A model generated the notes under the pieces. The model did no database searches and was not told the DNA's origin. It saw nothing but the letters and a program-made list of their open reading frames with translations. From Bacteroidota bacterium (GTDB lineage: Bacteria > Bacteroidota > Bacteroidia > Cytophagales > Cyclobacteriaceae), in contig JACPVX010000044.1 of the NCBI GenBank assembly GCA_016191555.1, positions 1-64,000 of the forward strand: a stretch of 64,000 nucleotides of DNA. The letters are read 5' to 3'. A program made the translations under genes and the position numbers. Each line of letters opens with the position of its first letter. The first letter of the stretch is position 1. Positions 40,825 through 49,631 of the stretch are shown here, in pieces.

Positions 40825-41203
40825 CATTTCTTTTCAATGGGAATGATATTCCGTCAATCCTAATTGAACCCCACTTGAATGACGCAAGCTTTAGTGCGTC
40901 AGATAGAATTTGTTGATCGGAGTATTTGCTACGATTCAAGAAATGGAAAATTTGACATTCTGAGTCTATGGCAATGAATATAATTAGGGCATCGGCATCA
41001 TGTGATTTTAATAGCATTCGAGAGGTTGGCCCTAAGAATCTTGGGCTGTTAATTGGGTATTTACTAAGATAGAGCGCAAGACGCTTTTTGTTCATGAATT
41101 TGGACATGATAGGATCATCATCTAAAGTTTCTATCAGAAATGAGCCTATGACCCCTAGGAATATTTTTCTACTGTATTTTTGTTTGCGAATAATGGTGTA
41201 CAT
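40772..41203 (-). CDS. Hypothetical protein convergent with the STAS-GHKL gene, 143 aa
   Basis: A soluble alpha/beta protein with an unremarkable basic N-terminus (MYTIIRKQKYSRKIF). Segments such as DADALIIFIAIDSECQIFHFL look like core strands. No family is recognised. It converges with the STAS-GHKL gene and overlaps its last 53 bases, a layout often seen for linked partner genes. Composition and length support a real gene. It could be an unrelated cargo protein. Confidence 0.55.
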   Translation of the reverse strand: MYTIIRKQKYSRKIFLGVIGSFLIETLDDDPIMSKFMNKKRLALYLSKYPINSPRFLGPTSRMLLKSHDADALIIFIAIDSECQIFHFLNRSKYSDQQILSDALKLASFKWGSIRIDGISFPLKRNVMPQMKEIQAILSSLKD

Positions 41204-41346
41204 AATTGTTTAGTAATTCGTTATCCTGTTGCAGAGTATATGAATGTTTAAGGCCCAACCTCTCACGGCTTGAGATGCAACAATTGTATCAACCTCCAAT
41301 CCGACCGCCCCAAAGACCTCAAAAGAGTATAGATTAGATTATGATT

Positions 41347-41372
41347 ATAATGATGTATATTTACGTCATTAT
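41347..41372. promoter_or_regulatory. Inverted repeat upstream of the XRE gene, probable operator
   Basis: Arms ATAATGATGTA and TACGTCATTAT differ at one base pair and flank a 4-base centre. It ends 19 bases before the ATG at 41391, in the promoter zone, as expected for an autoregulatory XRE site. Confidence 0.5.
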
Positions 41373-41390
41373 ATAGTTTAATTTGGCTTT

Positions 41391-41735
41391 ATGAGTGATT
41401 ATAGCAACATTAATGTTAGGGAATATTCTGACCTACAACTCATTAAAATGATAGGTGTTTTTATCAAGCGCAAGAGGATTAACCAAGAATACACTCAGGC
41501 AGAACTTGCTGAAAGATGTGGACTTGAGCGTGCCTCTATCGTTCGATTAGAATCTGGTAAAGGAGCCACAATAGCAACTTTTATCCGAGTGTTACGAATG
41601 CTCAGCGAATTAGAATTATTTGAACCATTCACCAGAGCATCAGAATTAACTCCGATCGAGATTTACAAGATCGAAAAAAAAATACGTAAGAATAGAAGAA
41701 TGCGGGTTAGGCACAAGAAGATTGAAAATTCATAG
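41391..41735 (+). CDS. XRE-family transcriptional regulator, HipB-like, orphan
   Basis: A 114-residue protein with an XRE helix-turn-helix at about 22-75 (YTQAELAERCGLERASIVRLESG). The following helices (ELFEPFTRASELTPIEIYK) match the usual end of HipB-type antitoxin regulators, followed by a very basic tail (KKIRKNRRMRVRHKK). HipB proteins are normally encoded ahead of a HipA kinase; no HipA follows here. It may be an orphan that regulates nearby transposon genes. A near-perfect inverted repeat lies directly upstream. Confidence 0.8.
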   Translation: MSDYSNINVREYSDLQLIKMIGVFIKRKRINQEYTQAELAERCGLERASIVRLESGKGATIATFIRVLRMLSELELFEPFTRASELTPIEIYKIEKKIRKNRRMRVRHKKIENS

Positions 41736-41955
41736 AGGCTGGTTGGTCGATTCGAATCATGATGTTAGATGATACTGAAAACCAGTTAAATATCGAATAA
41801 GCCTGGATCCTAACGTTTTCAAGAAATCGATTTATCAAAGATATTCTTTTGATAACAATCGCTAGGATAACATTAAGTATATTGCTTACATCAAAAAAAC
41901 ATGATGCAAGTTTACGTAACGCAGGTAGTAGCCTTGATTAACAGATAAATTATAT
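41736..41955. promoter_or_regulatory. 220-bp gap upstream of the superoxide dismutase gene, with perfect inverted repeat
   Basis: No gene. TTATCAAA (41832-41839) and TTTGATAA (41848-41855) are perfect 8-base arms with an 8-base spacer, about 100 bases before the ATG: a candidate operator for an unidentified regulator. Confidence 0.45.
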
Positions 41956-42678
41956 ATGGACAGAAAAGCCTTTTTTAGAACTACTGCGATTTTGGGAGGT
42001 GCTACGTTGCTTCCTGTAAACAATTCCTTCTCTCAAAACTTGCTGGAGACAGGTATGGATAAGCTTATAGATAAGGATGGAAATTTTGCTCTTCAACCAT
42101 TACCTTACAACGAAAACTTCCTAGAGCCCAATATGGACCAGGAAACACTTCATTTACACTATACTTTTCATCATGGAGATGCGGTAAAAGCAGCCAATAA
42201 AGATCTGCAAATGGTGAAAAAGCTCTTGGACGAAAATAACATAGAAACAGTTGACTACTGGACGAAGAAGCTTTCTTATCACCTCTCATCACATATACTT
42301 CATACTATTTTTTGGACGAACCTAACCAATAAAAAAAGTGAACCAAGCGGTGAGCTTCTCAAGCAAGTTGAAAAAGATTTTGGTTCGTATGATAAACTAA
42401 AGCTTTTGATCTCCAAAACAGCCAAGGGTGTAGATGGCAATGGATGGGGGATTTTGGGGTACCATCCTTCAATGCAAAAACTCACTATTCTTCAATGTGA
42501 AAATCATGAGAAGCTGACTCAATGGGGTGTTATTCCAATTCTTGTAATTGATGTTTGGGAACATTCGTATTACCTAAAGTTCAGAAACCGCAGAGCCGAG
42601 TTTGTCGATAATCTTTTTAGTATAATCAATTGGGATAATGTTGCAGAACGATTTAACATTGCCCAGCGATTTAAGTAA
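41956..42678 (+). CDS. Exported Fe/Mn superoxide dismutase
   Basis: A 240-residue protein with an N-terminal export signal (RKAFFRTTAILGGATLLP, resembling a twin-arginine leader but with RK). The mature domain is an Fe/Mn superoxide dismutase: LPYNENFLEPNMD, LHLHYTFHH with the first ligand histidine (about residue 68), LSSHILHTIFW, GWGILGY, and the metal ligands in VIDVWEHSYYLKFRNRR. Iron or manganese use cannot be decided by eye. Disproportionation of superoxide in the periplasm is the expected role. A cargo gene of the transposon, upstream of the efflux operon and possibly separately transcribed. Confidence 0.88.
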   Translation: MDRKAFFRTTAILGGATLLPVNNSFSQNLLETGMDKLIDKDGNFALQPLPYNENFLEPNMDQETLHLHYTFHHGDAVKAANKDLQMVKKLLDENNIETVDYWTKKLSYHLSSHILHTIFWTNLTNKKSEPSGELLKQVEKDFGSYDKLKLLISKTAKGVDGNGWGILGYHPSMQKLTILQCENHEKLTQWGVIPILVIDVWEHSYYLKFRNRRAEFVDNLFSIINWDNVAERFNIAQRFK

Positions 42679-42742
42679 CGGTTGGAGGTGCTGGCAAAGT
42701 AGTCTTTAAAAAGAATCATTTCAATTGGTAAGCCTACATGAT

Positions 42743-42750
42743 TATATTTG
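42743..42750 (+). promoter_or_regulatory. -7 element TATATTTG for the efflux operon
   Basis: An exact TAnnTTTG match, with TTG at 42725-42727 as a possible -33 element. It lies only 10 bases before the ATG at 42760, so the messenger would be almost leaderless. Confidence 0.5.
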
Positions 42751-42759
42751 TACTGTAAA

Positions 42760-43140
42760 ATGAATAAGGGGGTAATTATAAATATTTTTAAAAGCTTAAT
42801 TATCTGGGTTCTTCTTATCCAGATAATCAATATCTCCATTGACCCCTTAGATCCCGTTTCCGATAAATTGGGAAGGTTTGCTTTACAGGAAGATCTCAGC
42901 ATTAACGAAATTGAAAGTATTTATGAATTTGTTTCCGAGCATTGTCTAGGTGTAGATATTCCCGAAAATGATGAAGACGATGAAAGTGGTTTTGTGAAAA
43001 TCATAGACTTCTATTTTTCGCAATCCTTTATAGAAATCAAAAACCAGTACCTGTCAGAGCTTAGTTCTTTTTTCACGATAGAAAATAGCCTCACTTCTAT
43101 TGCTCTCGACCATACTTCTCCGCCACCGAAACTAGCTTAA
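42760..43140 (+). CDS. Hypothetical protein upstream of the RND pump, 126 aa
   Basis: An N-terminal membrane segment (residues 5-24, IINIFKSLIIWVLLIQIINIS) is followed by an acidic soluble part and a proline-rich end (DHTSPPPKLA). Translation is placed at the ATG 42760; the frame opens at a TTG four codons earlier, overlapping the -7 element. No family is recognised. It is likely to be cotranscribed with the efflux genes 102 bases downstream, so it may be an accessory or sensing component. Confidence 0.6.
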   Translation: MNKGVIINIFKSLIIWVLLIQIINISIDPLDPVSDKLGRFALQEDLSINEIESIYEFVSEHCLGVDIPENDEDDESGFVKIIDFYFSQSFIEIKNQYLSELSSFFTIENSLTSIALDHTSPPPKLA

Positions 43141-43242
43141 CCTAATTTTTTAGGCGCTATTATTTGTTGTTATCTCTTCCTGAGATTTCAATAATATTCT
43201 TTTTCGGGTCGATCTATTTCATTTATTATTTCAGTATTAAAA

Positions 43243-44394
43243 ATGTTTATTCAACAATTCAATTTCCATTGGCGAAAGGGGTTAGCCGTTTCATTGGTAG
43301 GTCTCTCACTGATTTTATTTATAGCTGCTTGCTCATCTGGTAAAGAAGATGATTCAGCTAAGGAGAAATTTTCTGTTACAAACCCAATCGTTACCGACAC
43401 CATCTATACTTCAGAATATGTGGCCGATATTCACTCGCTGCAAAATGTAGAGCTGCGGGCAAGGGTGAAGGGCTACATCGAAAAAATACACGTGGACGAA
43501 GGGCAGACTGTAAAAGCCGGGCAATTACTCTTTAGTATCAGTAGCCAAGAATACAAACAAGAAGTAATGAAGGCAAAAGCCATGCTGACCAGTGCCGTTG
43601 CCGATGCGAAAGTGGCAGAAGTGGATTTGAGCAACGTAAAAATATTAGTAAACAAAAATGTGGTTTCTAAAAGCGAATTAGAAATGGCGCAAGCTAAGCT
43701 CGATGCCTTTCAAGCTAAAATAGAAGAAGCAAAAGCCCATGAAGCAAACGCGATTCTTCAACTTTCTTTCACCGAAGTAAGAGCCCCGTTTAGCGGTGTG
43801 ATCAATCGAATTATTAATAAAGCAGGAAGTTTAATTGATGAAGGAACGTTGCTTACCACGTTATCTGACAACCACGAGGTGTTTGCGTACTTCAACGTTT
43901 CGGAAACAGATTACTTAGATATTGTGGAGCAAGGGAACGAGGACAAAAAATACGGTGTGGAATTAATAATGGCCAATCACCAACCGCATCCTTATAAAGG
44001 CGTGATAGAAACGGTAGAAGGTGAAGTCGATAAGTCCACGGGCAATATTGCCTTTCGTGCCAGATTTAAAAATCCGGAATTGGTTTTGAAAAATGGTTCT
44101 ACGGGCAAGATAAAACTGAATCATGAAATAGAAAACGCGATGTTGATTCCGCAAAAATCAACTTTTGAGATACAAGATAATCTGTATGTGTATGTTATTG
44201 ATGATAAGAATGTAGTTCAATTACGCAGCATCAAGTCTACCTTAAGAATTCCGCATCTATATGTCATAGAAACAGGCCTGACAACAAAAGATAGAATCCT
44301 TTACGAAGGCATTCAACGTGTGAAGGAAGGCGACCTGATTGAACCCGAAGTGCTCACGATGAAAAGCATCATAGCACAATTGGCAAAGTTGTGA
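43243..44394 (+). CDS. RND efflux periplasmic adaptor (MFP, AcrA-like lipoprotein)
   Basis: A 383-residue adaptor. Lipoprotein signal with Cys30 (LFIAACSSG), then beta-barrel and lipoyl halves (RARVKGYIEKIHVDEGQTVKAG and APFSGVINRIINKAGSLI) on either side of a coiled-coil hairpin (about 95-165, AKAMLTSAVADAKVAEVDLS). The membrane-proximal domain follows. It joins the inner-membrane pump to the outer-membrane channel. The first of three contiguous pump genes; 31 bases to the next. Confidence 0.93.
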   Translation: MFIQQFNFHWRKGLAVSLVGLSLILFIAACSSGKEDDSAKEKFSVTNPIVTDTIYTSEYVADIHSLQNVELRARVKGYIEKIHVDEGQTVKAGQLLFSISSQEYKQEVMKAKAMLTSAVADAKVAEVDLSNVKILVNKNVVSKSELEMAQAKLDAFQAKIEEAKAHEANAILQLSFTEVRAPFSGVINRIINKAGSLIDEGTLLTTLSDNHEVFAYFNVSETDYLDIVEQGNEDKKYGVELIMANHQPHPYKGVIETVEGEVDKSTGNIAFRARFKNPELVLKNGSTGKIKLNHEIENAMLIPQKSTFEIQDNLYVYVIDDKNVVQLRSIKSTLRIPHLYVIETGLTTKDRILYEGIQRVKEGDLIEPEVLTMKSIIAQLAKL

Positions 44395-44425
44395 TGCGCA
44401 GCGTAAAAACAATTAAAAGACGATC

Positions 44426-47400
44426 ATGACCACACGATTTATACACAGACCTGTTCTATCTATTGTTATATCAGTGCTAATTACCTTGTTAGGCATATTA
44501 GCCGTTACACGATTGCCGATGACGCAATTCCCAAGCATTGCTCCACCCGAAGTAAATGTAACCATTGAATACACGGGCGCCAATGCCGAAACAGTTACCA
44601 AGGCAGCCATCGTTCCATTGGAGAGGGCAATAAATGGTGTGCCCGGAATGAAGTATATGTCTTCCGATGCAGGGAACGATGGTGTAGGTGTGGTACAAAT
44701 TATTTTTGAAGTTGGGACCAACCCTGATGTCGCTGCGGTAAATGTTCAAAACCGAGTGGCTGCTGTTATGGGAGAATTACCATCTGAAGTAATTAAGAAC
44801 GGGGTGAAGATCGCCAAAGAAGAGAATAGTATTTTGATGTACTTAAATATCTATAGCGCTGATAGCACTGTTCAAGAAAAGTTTCTGTACAACTTCGCTG
44901 ACATTAATATTCTTGCCGAACTCAAAAGAATTTATGGAGTCGGCTACGCGGACATTTTGGGGGCTAAAGAATATGCCATGCGCATTTGGCTAAAGCCCGA
45001 TAAAATGATGGCCTATGCAGTTTCCACCAGTGATGTAATCGAGGTATTACAAAAGCAAAATCTTGAGGCAGCGCCCGGTAAGGTGGGCGAGAGTGCAGAT
45101 AAAACTTCACAGGCGTTACAATATGTGATCAAGTATGGTGGCAAGTACAACACACCAGAGCAGTACAGAAACATTGCGCTCCGTGCCGATGAAGATGGTA
45201 AGATTTTACGAATCGGTGATGTAGCCGATGTAGAATTTGGGACAGCCTATTTCGATGTAGAGGCAAAACTGAATGGTAGACAGTCGGCAATTATTGCACT
45301 TAAACAATTGCCAGGTTCTAATGCAAGCGAAGTAATTGCGAACGTAAAGGAACGATTGGCCGAGATCAAAGAATCTACTTTTCTGGACGGAATGGATTAT
45401 GAGGTGAGTTATGATGTGTCGCGTTTTTTAGATGCCTCCGTTCATGAAGTGATAAAAACATTGATAGAAGCTTTCTTGCTGGTATCGTTGGTTGTATTCA
45501 TATTCTTACAAGATTGGCGGTCTACACTTATTCCTGCCATAGCTGTTCCCGTTTCGTTGATAGGCACTTTCTTCTTTATGCAGTTTTTGGGCTTTTCATT
45601 AAACTTAATCACGCTGTTCGCTTTAGTTCTTGCCATTGGTATTGTAGTGGACAACGCGATTGTGGTAGTAGAGGCCGTTCATGCTAAAATGGAGAAATCG
45701 GATATAAGCCCAATGATGGCAACCGAAGAAGCCATGAAAGAAATCAGCGGAGCAATTATCGCCATTACGCTCGTGATGTCTGCCGTATTTATACCCGTTG
45801 CTTTTATGTCTGGTCCATCTGGAATTTTCTATCGGCAATTTTCCCTTACGATGGCAATATCCATTGTCCTTTCAGGAGTTGTTGCCTTAACACTAACACC
45901 CGCTTTGTGTGCCATTCTTTTAAAGAACACACATGCAACGCCCAAGGGAAGCACAAAACTTCAAAAACTCTTTAACGGATTCAATACATGGTATGGAAAC
46001 CTGTCTGATCGTTACCAAAAGTTACTACGCGCAATTGCCAACAGAAAGGCAATAACGTATGGCATGCTCATAGTTTTCTGTATTGGCACGGGCTTGTTGG
46101 GCAAATTTCTTCCGTCAGGTTTTATTCCCAACGAAGATCAAGGAACGTTCTATGCCAGCATTACCACTCCTTCTGGCGCTACGCTAGAAAGGACAAAGGC
46201 TGTAGTGGATGAAATACAAAGGTCTTGCGAGGGCATCGAATCGATTGAATCAATATCCACGCTGGCAGGAACAAATATTCTTTCCGATGGCACAGGGGCT
46301 ACTTACGGCACCTGCCTCATCAATCTTAAAGATTGGGCAGAACGAAAAGAATCGGTGAACGACATGATTGCAATAGTCGCAGAAAAAACAAAACACATTA
46401 AAGATGCGAGGATTGAATTCTTTCCACCACCGGCAGTGCCGGGCTATGGCAACGCCAGTGGTTTTGAATTGCGCTTGCTGGATAAAACAGGTACTGGTGA
46501 CCTCAAAAGAATGGAAGCTGTGGTGAATCAATTTATTATTGATTTGAAACAGCGGCCAGAAATAGCAAGTGCCTTCACCATTTTTGATGCCAGCTTTCCT
46601 CAATATCTGCTAAACATAGATCACGATAAAGCTGCCAAGAAAGGGGTTTCGGTTAGTAATGCTATGGGAACGTTACAAACTTTATTAGGAAGTGAATACG
46701 CTACCAACTTTATACGGTTCGGGCAACTATACAAAGTGATGGTGCAAGCCTTGCCAGCGTATCGCGCCAAGCCAGAAGATATACTAAAACTCTCTGTCAA
46801 AAACGACAAAGATGAAATGGTCTCGCTGTCGGCTTTTGTAGATATTGAAAGGGTTTATGGCGTAGATCAGATTACTCGTTATAATATGTTTCCTTCTGCC
46901 GAGCTAAACGGGGAGGCCGCACCCGGATACAGTAGTGGCAGTGCCATTAAGGCAATACAAGAAGTAGCCAAAGAAAAGCTTCCGAAAGGATTTGGCATCG
47001 ACTGGGCAGGCATTAGCCGCGATGAAGTATTGGCTGGCAACGAATCTATCTATGTCTTTCTAATTTGCCTTGTATTTGTGTACTTAGTATTATCTGCGCA
47101 ATACGAAAGCTTCTTATTGCCGATGCCTGTAGTTCTTTCTTTGCCTACAGGGATTTTCGGTGCGTTTCTTTTGTTGATGATGCTTGGGTTAGAGAATAAC
47201 ATCTATGCTCAAGTAGCCATGATCATGCTTATTGGCTTGTTGGGTAAAAACGCGATTCTTATAGTAGAGTTTGCTTCCATGAAACACCGCGAGGGGTTTA
47301 CACCTTTGCAAGCTGCCATTGCAGGGGCAACCGTTCGTTTGCGCCCCATCTTGATGACATCCTTTGCATTCATTGCCGGGCTTATTCCATTGATGTTTGC

Positions 47401-47581
47401 ATCCGGTGCAGGTGCTGTGGGTAATCGCACCATTGGCACGGCAGCGGCAGGTGGTATGCTATTCGGTACGGTGTTCGGGGTCATCATTATACCGGGCTTG
47501 TATTTTATTTTCGCAAGCCTCTCTGAAAAATACCTTCCAAAAGGCGTGGAAGAAGAAACTCCTTTCACAGAACAATTATGA
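44426..47581 (+). CDS. RND multidrug efflux permease (HAE1/AcrB-like)
   Basis: A 1051-residue inner-membrane pump with 12 membrane helices and two large periplasmic loops, the full family length. N-terminus FIHRPVLSIVISVLITLLGI is characteristic. Proton-relay residues: Asp409 followed by Asn410 (VVDNAIVVVEAV), where AcrB has two aspartates; the helix 10 lysine is present (LLGKNAILIVE). The porter region has GSNASEVI and the PVPFAM-like portion PSGIFYRQFSLT. Substrates are hydrophobic toxic compounds in the family; unknown here. The stop overlaps the next start (ATGA). Confidence 0.95.
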   Translation: MTTRFIHRPVLSIVISVLITLLGILAVTRLPMTQFPSIAPPEVNVTIEYTGANAETVTKAAIVPLERAINGVPGMKYMSSDAGNDGVGVVQIIFEVGTNPDVAAVNVQNRVAAVMGELPSEVIKNGVKIAKEENSILMYLNIYSADSTVQEKFLYNFADINILAELKRIYGVGYADILGAKEYAMRIWLKPDKMMAYAVSTSDVIEVLQKQNLEAAPGKVGESADKTSQALQYVIKYGGKYNTPEQYRNIALRADEDGKILRIGDVADVEFGTAYFDVEAKLNGRQSAIIALKQLPGSNASEVIANVKERLAEIKESTFLDGMDYEVSYDVSRFLDASVHEVIKTLIEAFLLVSLVVFIFLQDWRSTLIPAIAVPVSLIGTFFFMQFLGFSLNLITLFALVLAIGIVVDNAIVVVEAVHAKMEKSDISPMMATEEAMKEISGAIIAITLVMSAVFIPVAFMSGPSGIFYRQFSLTMAISIVLSGVVALTLTPALCAILLKNTHATPKGSTKLQKLFNGFNTWYGNLSDRYQKLLRAIANRKAITYGMLIVFCIGTGLLGKFLPSGFIPNEDQGTFYASITTPSGATLERTKAVVDEIQRSCEGIESIESISTLAGTNILSDGTGATYGTCLINLKDWAERKESVNDMIAIVAEKTKHIKDARIEFFPPPAVPGYGNASGFELRLLDKTGTGDLKRMEAVVNQFIIDLKQRPEIASAFTIFDASFPQYLLNIDHDKAAKKGVSVSNAMGTLQTLLGSEYATNFIRFGQLYKVMVQALPAYRAKPEDILKLSVKNDKDEMVSLSAFVDIERVYGVDQITRYNMFPSAELNGEAAPGYSSGSAIKAIQEVAKEKLPKGFGIDWAGISRDEVLAGNESIYVFLICLVFVYLVLSAQYESFLLPMPVVLSLPTGIFGAFLLLMMLGLENNIYAQVAMIMLIGLLGKNAILIVEFASMKHREGFTPLQAAIAGATVRLRPILMTSFAFIAGLIPLMFASGAGAVGNRTIGTAAAGGMLFGTVFGVIIIPGLYFIFASLSEKYLPKGVEEETPFTEQL

Positions 47582-49014
47582 TTGCCATGAAGAACTATCG
47601 CTATTTCCTACTCATTATTTCTTTTACCGCTTGCGTAACGAGTTGTGCTCCTACCAAAACAGTTCAGCAAACAGCAAACAAAGCAATCCCAACTTCCTAT
47701 AAGATAGGACGCGACTCAATAAACATCGCCACCCTCAGTTGGAAAGAATACTTTGCCAATAAAAACCTGGTTAACCTAATCGATACGGCACTCATTAACA
47801 ATTACGATGTAATGATTGCCTTGCAACGAATTGAAGGTGCGCGTGCCGGGGTTCTGTTTAACAAAGGAATGTTGTTGCCATCTGTTAGCATAGGGGGTGT
47901 GGCCGCGATCAAAAGATATGGGCTCTACACGATGGATGGTGCTGGCAATGCTACCACGGATATTGAAAAGGGTAAACTTGTTCCTGTCAATCTTCCTGAT
48001 TATTTCGTTGGCCTGCAAACTTCGTGGGAAGCAGACATAACCGGAAAGCTACGCAATCGAAAAAGAGCCTCAGTAGCTAGATACCTGTCTACATTAGAAG
48101 GCAAGAATTGGCTTGTTACAAATCTAGTGGCCGAGGTAGCATCTGCTTACTATGAACTACAAGCGCTAGACAACGAATTGGAAATGATTCAAGAAAATAT
48201 TTTGCTTCAACAAAATGCAGTAGATATTGTAACTATTCAAAAACAAGCCGGTGCTGCCAATGAATTGGCCGTGAAACAATTTCAGGCTCAATTGTTAAAC
48301 ACCAAATCGCTGGAAGCAGAGATATCGCAACAGATTGTCGAATTGGAAACCAGAATCAATATGCTTTTAGGTCGTTACCCACAACCCATCATCCGCGATA
48401 GAAGCGTTCTTGCTAACTCAATTCCTTCACAAATCCAAACCGGGATTCCTTCGGACTTACTTCGCAACCGACCGGACATTAAGCAGGTTGAGCTTTTATT
48501 AGTCGCCTCTAAGGCAGACGTTAAAGCAGCGCAGGCGGCATTCTATCCATCGTTGACTATTACTGGCGGTATCGGCTTTCAGGCCTATCGACCGAACTTA
48601 TTATTTACATCACCAGAATCGTTTGTATTCAGTTTAGTGGGTGGATTGTCTGCGCCATTGGTTAACCGAAGCGCTATCAAAGCAAATTTTAAAGGAGCTA
48701 CTGCTCTTCAAGTCGAGGCACTGTATACGTATCAAAAAAGTATTTTAAATGCATACGTAGAAGTTTACAACCAACTAAACTACATCCATAATTTACAACG
48801 AAATTTTGCTTACCGCAATGAAGAAGTAAACGTACTTTCACAGGCTATCGAAACATCTAACGAATTATTTCGAACGGGCCGAGCTACCTATTTGGAAGTA
48901 TTGTTGACGCAACAAACTGCGCTGAACGCAAGATTGAATTTTATCGAGGTAAGAAAAAAACAATTGCTTTCTAGGGTGAACATATACAAAGCTCTTGGGG
49001 GTGGATGGAAATAG
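47578..49014 (+). CDS. Outer-membrane efflux channel (TolC/NodT family lipoprotein)
   Basis: A 478-residue channel with a lipoprotein signal (lipobox VTSC, Cys23) and two repeated outer-membrane efflux domains (about 55-250 and 275-470) with long coiled-coil helices (LQNEL-like periodicity; AYYELQALDNELEMIQ, LLRNRPDIKQVELLLVASKADVKAAQAAF). RNRPDIKQ is a family hallmark. The start overlaps the pump gene, completing a three-part efflux operon. A 30-codon membrane frame follows 20 bases later. Confidence 0.95.
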   Translation: MIAMKNYRYFLLIISFTACVTSCAPTKTVQQTANKAIPTSYKIGRDSINIATLSWKEYFANKNLVNLIDTALINNYDVMIALQRIEGARAGVLFNKGMLLPSVSIGGVAAIKRYGLYTMDGAGNATTDIEKGKLVPVNLPDYFVGLQTSWEADITGKLRNRKRASVARYLSTLEGKNWLVTNLVAEVASAYYELQALDNELEMIQENILLQQNAVDIVTIQKQAGAANELAVKQFQAQLLNTKSLEAEISQQIVELETRINMLLGRYPQPIIRDRSVLANSIPSQIQTGIPSDLLRNRPDIKQVELLLVASKADVKAAQAAFYPSLTITGGIGFQAYRPNLLFTSPESFVFSLVGGLSAPLVNRSAIKANFKGATALQVEALYTYQKSILNAYVEVYNQLNYIHNLQRNFAYRNEEVNVLSQAIETSNELFRTGRATYLEVLLTQQTALNARLNFIEVRKKQLLSRVNIYKALGGGWK

Positions 49015-49034
49015 AATACAAAACAAAAGGGCGT

Positions 49035-49127
49035 ATGAATATTAAAAAGGCATTTTGGAGGAATTTGATATTCCTGATCATCATTATAATCATTGCTATT
49101 TTTTCCTACATTAAATCTTTGGTATGA
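49035..49127 (+). CDS. Small membrane protein, 30 aa
   Basis: ATG to TGA frame of 31 codons: basic head (MNIKKAFWRN) then one very hydrophobic helix (LIFLIIIIIIAIFSYI). Its TGA overlaps the ATG of the next gene (ATGA), the sign of translational coupling, and it lies only 20 bases after the channel gene. It resembles the small accessory peptides that bind RND pumps, but that comparison is functional only. Confidence 0.5.
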   Translation: MNIKKAFWRNLIFLIIIIIIAIFSYIKSLV

Positions 49128-49504
49128 AATATTACAACAAGAGCAACTTAATTGCTAAATCTCTCTGCATTATCTTCCTCGCTTTTTCAACTTATTCTTG
49201 TGATGAAAAAGATAAAGCTAACGTTTTAGTATCTGTTGTGAATGGAAGTAATACAGTTGGGCAAGCAACTATCTATTTAAAAATTGGAACTACGATCAAT
49301 CCCAACCTACCGCTAACTGCCTACGATAGAGTTCAGCGAGCTGATGGTACAGGTCAAGCCTATTTTTCAAATCTGGAACCTGGAGATTACTTTTTTTTCG
49401 CAAAAGGTTACCATCAAAATAAATCGGTGGAAGGAACAGCCACTATTTCTCTCAACGCTCAATCACAGTATAGAACGTTCAAGATTTCAATCAATACGAA
49501 TTGA
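49124..49504 (+). CDS. Small lipoprotein with Ig-like/transthyretin-type fold, 126 aa
   Basis: A lipoprotein signal (FLAFSTYSC, Cys26) followed by about 95 residues of beta-sandwich type: NVLVSVVNGSNTVGQATIYLKIG, GTGQAYFSNLEPGDYFFFAKGY, a pattern common in carboxypeptidase-regulatory-like domains of Bacteroidota. Coupled to the 30-residue frame upstream and probably part of the efflux operon. Function unknown, likely surface or periplasmic. Confidence 0.7.
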   Translation: MKYYNKSNLIAKSLCIIFLAFSTYSCDEKDKANVLVSVVNGSNTVGQATIYLKIGTTINPNLPLTAYDRVQRADGTGQAYFSNLEPGDYFFFAKGYHQNKSVEGTATISLNAQSQYRTFKISINTN

Positions 49505-49631
49505 AAAGGATTGCCAATCATGAGGTTAATCTTCTCTCATTAATACAATTTTCAACTACTGAGCAATAAACTTTCTTGAATGAATAAATGAGAAAGATTA
49601 ATTTTATAAGATTAAGTTATTTCAATAAGAC

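Noticed and set aside
36271..41390. Idea that tnsABC form a smaller element nested in the larger one
   Set aside because: No second pair of tips or duplication was found in 36271-36519 or 41204-41390; only isolated TTAGAC motifs.
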